This document shows, piece by piece, positions 58,547-64,000 of a stretch of DNA of 64,000 nt. Location: contig NZ_AYMJ01000031.1 of assembly GCF_000633255.1 (NCBI RefSeq), positions 186,001-250,000 of the forward strand. The letters are read 5' to 3'. The stretch's first letter is position 1; every line of letters begins with the position of its first letter. Both the position numbers and the translations under genes were made by a program. The notes under the pieces are model-generated. The model had not been told where the DNA came from. It saw only the letters and a list, made by a program, of their open reading frames with translations, and did not search any database. Source of the DNA: Pseudomonas sp. H1h. GTDB taxonomy: Bacteria > Pseudomonadota > Gammaproteobacteria > Pseudomonadales > Pseudomonadaceae.

Positions 58547-60151
58547 ATGCTGTCGTATCACCAAAAGAGTTTTCTGATCGTCGATGATTTCTCGGATTTC
58601 CGCAGTTCCGTGCGTTCGATGCTGCGCGAGCTCGGGGTCAAGGATGTGGACACCGCCGACACCGGCGAGCAGGCGCTGAAGATGTGTGCGCAGAAGTCCT
58701 ACGATTTCATCCTGCAGGATTTCCACCTTGGCGACGGCAAGAAGAACGGCCAGCAGGTGCTTGAAGACCTGATGTCGGAAAAGCTCATCAGCCATGAAGC
58801 GGTGTTTGTCATGGTGACGGCCGAGACCAGTCAGGCGATGGTGCTCAGTGCCCTGGAGCACGAGCCGGATGCGTACCTGACCAAGCCGTTCAACCGCTCC
58901 GGCCTGGCCCAGCGCCTGGAGCGTCTGGAGCAGCGCAAGACGTTGCTCAAACCGATTCTGCAAGCCCTTGATCGGGGCAAACCGGTCGAGGTGCTCAACG
59001 CCTGTATTGCGCTGTGCAAGCAGGACATCCGCTATTCGCCGTTGTGCCTGCGCTATCGTGCCGATGCGCTGCGCGACATGAACCAGAACGAGGCGCTCGA
59101 ACGTCTATACGACAGCATCATTGCTGACCGGCCGTTGCCGTGGGCGTTTGCCGGGCTGGGCAAATTGCTGTTCAAGCGTGGGCAAGTGGCGCAGGCCAAA
59201 GGCGTCTACGAAAAAGCGCTCAAGGTGTTTCCGATGATGCCGGCGCTGTATGACGGCATGGCCGATGTGCTGGTCGCCGAGGGCGATACCAAAGGCGCGC
59301 AGCGGGTACTGGAGGAGGCGATTCGTTTGTCGCCGCTGGCGGTGCGCCGACAAGCGCTGCTCGGCAAACTGGCGATGGCCAACGAAGACTTCGACACCGC
59401 GTCCCGGGCCTATCGTCAGGCGGTGGCGCAGGGCGCGCAGTCGCGCTTCAAGGACCCGGAAAGCAACCTCGGTCTGGCCCATGCCTTGATCAGTAAGGGC
59501 AGTGAGCGCGGTCTCGACACCCGCACGCGGCTGGAGATCAACACCACCCTCAGCGCTGTGGCGAAAGAAAACCCGAGCGACCCCGGCCTGCAGATTCGCG
59601 CGCGCCTGATGAAGGCCACCAGTCTGTTACTCAACGATGCCGAAACCGCCGACAAGCTCACCGAGCAAGCGCTGCTGCGCCTCGACGGCATGGAGCAGTT
59701 CATGAGTCCCGAGGCGGCGTTGCTGGTCGCCAAGCAATTGCAGATGCTCGGTCAGGCCGAGGCGGGCACTTCGATGCTCAAGAGCTGCGCGGAGATCTAC
59801 GGTGATGACCCGGCGGTGATGAAAGACATCGCCAAGCTTACCGACGACCCGACTATCCTCAATTCGAGCAACGCCGCTGCCGACCTCAATCGCCAAGGCG
59901 TGCGCGTGTACAAGACCGGCAACCTGGTGGAGGCCCGTGAGGTATTCCGCAAGGCGCTGAAGATGCAACCGAAGAACATCAGTATTGCGCTGAACATGGC
60001 CCAGTCACTGCTGCACGGCACCGACACCAACGTGCCGTCGGCGGAGCTGGAAGAATGTCGGGCCTGCCTGAAACTGGTTGGCCTGATGCCCGACACCGAC
60101 GCGCGTTTTGCGCGTTATCAGAAGCTGAAAAGCAAGGCGTTTGGCGAATGA
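58547..60151 (+). CDS. Response regulator receiver fused to TPR repeats
   Basis: 534 residues. Residues about 8-125 are a receiver domain with the acidic pair IVDDF, the phospho-acceptor Asp58 in FILQDFHLG, VMVTAETS, and the Lys in YLTKPFN. From about 150 to 525 there are tetratricopeptide-like helical repeats (WAFAGLGKLLFKRGQVAQAKGVYEKALKVFP, VYKTGNLVEAREVFRKALKMQPKNISIALNMAQSLL). There is no DNA-binding or enzyme output, so it should act by protein-protein contact. Its last codons overlap the next gene, a histidine kinase (ATGA). Confidence 0.88.
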   Translation: MLSYHQKSFLIVDDFSDFRSSVRSMLRELGVKDVDTADTGEQALKMCAQKSYDFILQDFHLGDGKKNGQQVLEDLMSEKLISHEAVFVMVTAETSQAMVLSALEHEPDAYLTKPFNRSGLAQRLERLEQRKTLLKPILQALDRGKPVEVLNACIALCKQDIRYSPLCLRYRADALRDMNQNEALERLYDSIIADRPLPWAFAGLGKLLFKRGQVAQAKGVYEKALKVFPMMPALYDGMADVLVAEGDTKGAQRVLEEAIRLSPLAVRRQALLGKLAMANEDFDTASRAYRQAVAQGAQSRFKDPESNLGLAHALISKGSERGLDTRTRLEINTTLSAVAKENPSDPGLQIRARLMKATSLLLNDAETADKLTEQALLRLDGMEQFMSPEAALLVAKQLQMLGQAEAGTSMLKSCAEIYGDDPAVMKDIAKLTDDPTILNSSNAAADLNRQGVRVYKTGNLVEAREVFRKALKMQPKNISIALNMAQSLLHGTDTNVPSAELEECRACLKLVGLMPDTDARFARYQKLKSKAFGE

Positions 60152-60840
60152 ACCACTTTGATCCGGCTCTGGACTTCTCCACGGTGATTGCCTCCACCGT
60201 TCACGACATGAAGAACTCATTGGCGATGCTGATGCAGGCTCACAGCCAGTGGCTGGCGCGTTTGCCTCAAGAGCAGCGCGGCGGGGCGGAGCAGGGTGTG
60301 ATCGACTTCGAGTTCGCCCACCTCAACGGCATGCTGGTGCAGTTGCTCGGGCTGTACAAACTCGGCGTCAACCAGATGCCGCTGCAACCGGCGTATCACG
60401 AGCTCGATGATTTCATCGAGGCGCAATTGGCGGCGCATCAGGAGGTGTTCGCCAGTCGCGGGATCATCGCCACCTATGAGGTCGATCCGCTGAGCCCGCT
60501 GGGTATCTTTGATCGCGAGTTGATAGCGTCGGTGCTGGGCAACTGCATCAACAATGCGATTCGTTATGCCCGCGAGTCGCTGCTGATCACGGTCAGTGAC
60601 GAGGCCGGGCAGTTGGTGTTGAGCATCAACGATGACGGCGACGGCTACCCGGCCGAGATGCTCGAGCGTCAGGCCGATTACGTGCAGGGCATCAATCACA
60701 GCAGTGGCAGCACGGGGTTGGGCCTGTATTTCGCCAACCGCATCGCGGCGTTGCATCAGCGCAATGGCGTGGTCGGGCATACCGAAATACGCAACGGCGG
60801 ACCACTGGGCGGCGGGGTGTTCAGCCTTTATCTGCCGTGA
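60148..60840 (+). CDS. Small cytosolic sensor histidine kinase
   Basis: 230 residues. Phospho-acceptor His19 lies in STVHDMKNSLAML. The catalytic domain has the N-box SVLGNCINNAIRYA, the D-box INDDGDGYPAEML and a G-box SGSTGLGLYFANRIAALH. No sensor domain or membrane segment exists, so its input must come from a partner, most simply the receiver-TPR protein whose stop codon overlaps its start. Confidence 0.9.
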   Translation: MNHFDPALDFSTVIASTVHDMKNSLAMLMQAHSQWLARLPQEQRGGAEQGVIDFEFAHLNGMLVQLLGLYKLGVNQMPLQPAYHELDDFIEAQLAAHQEVFASRGIIATYEVDPLSPLGIFDRELIASVLGNCINNAIRYARESLLITVSDEAGQLVLSINDDGDGYPAEMLERQADYVQGINHSSGSTGLGLYFANRIAALHQRNGVVGHTEIRNGGPLGGGVFSLYLP

Positions 60841-60938
60841 CCCGGGTTTTTGTTTGACGCTGCTTGATATTCCGAACAGCCGGAGCCTATTTTGTACGGG
60901 TCGCCGTTCGCGGCTCGCACAATAACAAGGATTGCGTC

Positions 60939-62282
60939 ATGACAACCGATGGCCAGCGTTCACTCGCGCAGCGACTGACCGGCATTGATGAGATTGAATG
61001 TGTCACGCCGGATTTGAACGGCGTGCCGCGAGGCAAGGTGATGACCGCCGAGGGTTTCCTCGAAGGGCGGCGTCTGCAGATGGCGCGGGGGGTGCTGCTG
61101 CAATGCATCATGGGGGGGTATCCGGCGGCGCGCTTTTACGGCAGCGATGACGGCGATCTGGCGCTGGTCGCCGAGCCCTCGATGATCCATCCACTGCCAT
61201 GGAGCGACGAGCCACGCGCCCTGGCGATTTGTGATGCCGATGAATTCACCGGTGAAAGCTCCAATCTGTCGACCCGTGGTCAGCTCAAGAAGGTCATTGC
61301 CCGTTACGCGGCGCGTGGCCTGGCGCCGGTGGTGGCGACCGAGCTGGAGTTCTTTGTCTTCGCCCCGAACACCGATCCGACCCAGCCGTTCCGTCCGCCG
61401 GTAGGCCTTGATGGGCGTCGAGAGGATGGCCAATCGGCGTTCAGCGTCAGTTCCAACAATGGCCTGCGGCCGTTTTTCAGCGAAGTCTATAAATGCATGG
61501 CAGCCCTCGGCTTGCCGCGCGATACCTTCATGCATGAAATGGGCGTCAGCCAGTTCGAGATCAACCTGCTGCACGGTGATCCGCTGTTGCTGGCCGACCA
61601 GACCTTCCTGTTCAAGCACCTGCTCAAGGAAGTTGCGCTCAAGCACGGCCTGACTGTGGTGTGCATGGCCAAGCCGCTGGCGCACACGCCGGGCAGCTCG
61701 ATGCACATTCACCAGAGCATCGTCGAGATCGCGACCGGCAACAATGTGTTCAGCGACGAGAACGGCCAGCCGACGGCGATGTTCCGCCACTTCATTGGCG
61801 GACAGCAGGCGGGCATGGCGGATTTCACCGCGCTGTTTGCGCCGAACGTGAACTCCTATCAGCGTCTGTGCCATCCGTATGCGTCGCCGAACAATGCCTG
61901 CTGGTCGCACGACAACCGTGCGGCGGGCTTGCGGATTCCGGCCAGTTCACCAGTGGCTCGTCGAGTGGAAAACCGGTTGCCCGGCGCCGACGCCAATCCG
62001 TACCTGGCGATTGCCGCGAGCCTGGCCGCCGGCTTGCATGGGATCGAGCATGAGCTGGAACCGACTGCGGCGATTCAGGGCGAATTCGACGTGCCGGACA
62101 ATCTTTCGCTGCCGTGTACCTTGCATGCCGCGCTCGAACGTCTGAAACGTAGTCAATTGGCCAGGGAACTGTTCGGACAGGAGTTCATCGAAGGCTACAT
62201 CGCTTCGAAGACCATGGAGTTGACCAGCTTCTTTGATGAAATCACTCCCTGGGAACGGCGTGTTCTAGCAGCCCAGGCCTGA
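60939..62282 (+). CDS. Glutamine synthetase family protein (gamma-glutamylpolyamine synthetase-like)
   Basis: 447 residues. The glutamine synthetase fold is shown by VVATELEFFVFAP, FMHEMGVSQFEINLLHGDPLLLADQTFLFKHLLKEVA, GSSMHIHQSI and NRLPGADANPYLAIAASLAAGL. The regulatory adenylylation Tyr region of GlnA is not present. It belongs with PuuA/PauA-type enzymes that join glutamate to polyamines or other amines; one P. aeruginosa paralogue (PauA5) lies in a comparable neighbourhood by my recollection. The substrate is uncertain. ATG 60939 follows AACAAGGA. Confidence 0.85.
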   Translation: MTTDGQRSLAQRLTGIDEIECVTPDLNGVPRGKVMTAEGFLEGRRLQMARGVLLQCIMGGYPAARFYGSDDGDLALVAEPSMIHPLPWSDEPRALAICDADEFTGESSNLSTRGQLKKVIARYAARGLAPVVATELEFFVFAPNTDPTQPFRPPVGLDGRREDGQSAFSVSSNNGLRPFFSEVYKCMAALGLPRDTFMHEMGVSQFEINLLHGDPLLLADQTFLFKHLLKEVALKHGLTVVCMAKPLAHTPGSSMHIHQSIVEIATGNNVFSDENGQPTAMFRHFIGGQQAGMADFTALFAPNVNSYQRLCHPYASPNNACWSHDNRAAGLRIPASSPVARRVENRLPGADANPYLAIAASLAAGLHGIEHELEPTAAIQGEFDVPDNLSLPCTLHAALERLKRSQLARELFGQEFIEGYIASKTMELTSFFDEITPWERRVLAAQA

Positions 62283-62294
62283 CGAACCGTCGTC

Positions 62295-62321
62295 ATCGGG
62301 CTATCGTTTGAATAGCCCGAT
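62295..62321. other. Perfect hairpin between glutamine-synthetase-like and MFS genes
   Basis: ATCGGGCTAT / ATAGCCCGAT: a 10-bp perfect stem with a 7-base loop (CGTTTGA), without a T-run. It sits 31 bases before the MFS start, so it may influence translation or message stability. Confidence 0.55.
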
Positions 62322-62351
62322 ACTCACTGCAAGGAGCCGCTCGGAACGCCG

Positions 62352-63740
62352 ATGCGCCAAATCTGGAAATCCTTTCGAGCGCTGTATTTCGCCTCGCTGA
62401 TGATGTTGATCGGCTCGGGCCTTCTATCTACTTATCTGGCATTGCGCCTGGCCGCTGACCATGTCGACGGACTGTGGGTCGGTGCGCTGATGGCGGCCAA
62501 CTATTTCGGCCTGGTGCTGGGCGGCAAGATCGGTCACCGATTGATTGCCCGGGTCGGACATATCCGGGCGTATTCAGCCTGCGCCGGGATCGTCGGGGCA
62601 GCGGTGCTCGGGCATGGCCTGGTCGACTGGCTGCCGGCATGGCTGGTGCTGCGGACCATCGTTGGCCTGGGCATGATGTGCCAGTACATGGTGATCGAGA
62701 GCTGGCTCAACGAGCAGGCCGACGCCAACCAGCGCGGTCTGGTGTTCAGTGGTTACATGATCGCTTCGTATCTGGGGCTGGTGCTCGGTCAGTTGATACT
62801 GGTCATGCACCCTGGCCTCGGCCTCGAATTGCTGATGCTGGTCGCCCTGTGTTTCGCGCTGTGTCTGGTGCCGGTGGCGCTGACTCGGCGGATTCACCCG
62901 GCGCCGCTGCATCCGGCACCGATGGAGCCGCGTTTTTTCATCAAACGGGTGCCGCAGTCGTTGAGTACGGTGCTGGGTGCCGGTCTGATCATCGGCTCGT
63001 TTTACGGTCTGGCGCCGCTGTATGCCTCGCAGCAGGGACTGTCGACCGAGCAGGTCGGTCTGTTCATGGGTAGCTGCATTTTTGCAGGCTTGCTGGTGCA
63101 GTGGCCGTTGGGCTGGTTGTCTGACCGTTATGACCGGGCGCTGCTGATCCGCTGCTTTGCCGGGTTCCTGGCGGTGGCGGCGTTGCCATTGGCAATCTTG
63201 CCGCAGGTGCCGCTGGAGGTTTTGTTTGTTGTCGGGTTCATGTGCTCACTGGTGCAGTTCTGTCTGTATCCGCTGGCAGTGGCGTTCTCCAACGATCACG
63301 TCGAAGGCGATCGTCGAGTGTCGCTGACGGCGATGCTGCTGGTGACCTACGGGGTTGGCGCGAGTATCGGGCCGCTGCTGGCGGGTGTGCTGATGAAGCT
63401 GTTCGGCAGCCAGAGCCTTTACGCGTTCTTCAGCTTCTTTGCGCTGGTGCTGGTGTGGCGCATTCGGCCGAAAGCGGTGACCAATCTGCATCAGGTCGAC
63501 GACGCGCCGCTGCATCACGTGGCGATGCCCGACAGCATGTCCAGCTCGCCGCTGGTGGCGGCCCTCGACCCGCGCGTGGATGAACAGGTGGTGCAGGAGC
63601 AGATGCAGACCACGGTCACGCCGGAGCCAGAGCCGCAACCTGATTCCGGGCTTGGGAAAGGACCTGAGTCTGAGCCGGCAACAAGCCCTGATGATGAGGG
63701 TGACAGACCCACGCCGGATATCAGTGGCGCCAGACCTTAA
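62352..63740 (+). CDS. MFS transporter, YcaD-like, with disordered C-terminal tail
   Basis: 462 residues. Twelve membrane segments are expected; FASLMMLIGSGLLSTYLALRL, GALMAANYFGLVLGGKIGHRLIARVGHIRAY and QWPLGWLSDRYDRALLIRC carry the MFS motif A-like loops. The last 75 residues are polar, acidic and Pro-rich (EPEPQPDSGLGKGPESEPATSP) and look disordered. The arrangement with the upstream amine-glutamyl ligase-like gene suggests linked transport, but the substrate is unknown. Confidence 0.85.
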   Translation: MRQIWKSFRALYFASLMMLIGSGLLSTYLALRLAADHVDGLWVGALMAANYFGLVLGGKIGHRLIARVGHIRAYSACAGIVGAAVLGHGLVDWLPAWLVLRTIVGLGMMCQYMVIESWLNEQADANQRGLVFSGYMIASYLGLVLGQLILVMHPGLGLELLMLVALCFALCLVPVALTRRIHPAPLHPAPMEPRFFIKRVPQSLSTVLGAGLIIGSFYGLAPLYASQQGLSTEQVGLFMGSCIFAGLLVQWPLGWLSDRYDRALLIRCFAGFLAVAALPLAILPQVPLEVLFVVGFMCSLVQFCLYPLAVAFSNDHVEGDRRVSLTAMLLVTYGVGASIGPLLAGVLMKLFGSQSLYAFFSFFALVLVWRIRPKAVTNLHQVDDAPLHHVAMPDSMSSSPLVAALDPRVDEQVVQEQMQTTVTPEPEPQPDSGLGKGPESEPATSPDDEGDRPTPDISGARP

Positions 63741-63805
63741 CGGGCGCCGATGGCGTTCCACTCGCCACAGGTGTCCATGACAGAAGCTGCTATTCGGGTT
63801 GGAAA

Positions 63806-63846
63806 TAAAAAAGGGCAGTCCCGCCAAGGACTGCCCTTTCTTTTTT
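63806..63846. terminator. Bidirectional terminator between MFS and PilZ genes
   Basis: AAGGGCAGTCC-CGCCAA-GGACTGCCCTT with A-run on the left and TCTTTTTT on the right; it ends both convergent genes. Confidence 0.9.
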
Positions 63847-63855
63847 GCGTTCGAA

Positions 63856-64000
63856 TCAGAGATCGTCTTTATCGAATCGGCGTGCTTCACGCTGCAACTG
63901 ATAGACAAAACGCTCGACGTTGCGCGCTGCCTGTCCACTGATGTTGTGGAAGCGCAGACCGGCGAAGGTAATGTTGAGCTTTTCTTCGAAGTGCAGATAA
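63856..64000 (-). CDS. C-terminal end of probable flagellar brake PilZ protein (FlgZ/YcgR-like)
   Basis: Only the last 48 codons are in the window, the rest lying beyond the right edge. The fragment reads LHFEEKLNITFAGLRFHNISGQAARNVERFVYQLQREARRF and ends KDDL. The beta-strand then helix ending in ERFVYQLQREARR fits the C-terminus of YcgR-type PilZ proteins that bind c-di-GMP and slow the flagellar motor. The call is tentative. Confidence 0.6.
   Translation of the reverse strand, partial: YLHFEEKLNITFAGLRFHNISGQAARNVERFVYQLQREARRFDKDDL

Overview
The window reads as the chromosome of a Pseudomonas, most likely of the P. fluorescens group. It has GC-rich coding, the conserved aot-argR-aru arginine block, an alaS-lysC-rsmA-tRNA block, amrZ, a FlgZ/YcgR-like protein, many DUF families typical of pseudomonads, and the short REP/REPIN palindromes (core GGGAGCGGGCTTGCTCGCGA and variants) common in that group. 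No phage, insertion sequence or CRISPR array is visible.

Layout. 1-18,000: signalling and small metabolic genes. These are a GAF histidine kinase cut by the left edge, PepSY and GlpQ-like exported proteins, a glutaminase-fold protein with an overlapping ABM protein and a divergent LysR regulator, a PAS-PAS-MCP (BdlA-like) receptor beside a MASE2-GGDEF diguanylate cyclase, a TetR / metallo-beta-lactamase-fold divergent pair, an exported amidase, an AraC regulator, a TauE/SafE permease and several unknowns. 18,200-20,830: an accessory island on the minus strand. It holds a compact S-type pyocin-like protein ending in a colicin E3-type rRNase domain, two tandem paralogous acidic small proteins that are candidate immunity proteins, and an McrA-like HNH endonuclease. 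21,100-25,700: nrdB, a DUF2790 protein and acs.

26,100-45,100: the arginine uptake and arginine succinyltransferase (AST) catabolic cluster aotJQMOP-argR / aruCFGDB-x-aruE. It contains candidate ArgR half-sites (TGTCGC-N8-AA) and REPINs in its gaps. A single 5-kb minus-strand gene for a 1,675-residue leucine-rich-repeat protein sits between argR and aruC. Together the genes import basic amino acids (AotJQMP), sense arginine (ArgR) and convert arginine to glutamate and succinate (AruFG, AruB, AruC, AruD, AruE).

45,100-54,700: an FMN riboswitch with a second-type lumazine synthase, threonine aldolase, alaS, lysC, rsmA/csrA, tRNA-Ser(GCT), three near-identical tRNA-Arg(ACG) copies, a small exported protein and mgtE. 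54,700-64,000: amrZ, an orphan phnN, two small membrane proteins, tRNA-Arg(CCT), an LprI-like protein, a receiver-TPR protein translationally coupled to a small histidine kinase, a glutamine-synthetase-family enzyme, an MFS transporter, and the C-terminal end of a probable PilZ flagellar brake protein.

The parts that most deserve attention are the E3-type ribotoxin with its two non-Im3-looking partner genes, the giant LRR protein inserted in the arginine regulon, and several regulatory inverted repeats. All product names come from reading translations and motifs; no database search was run.
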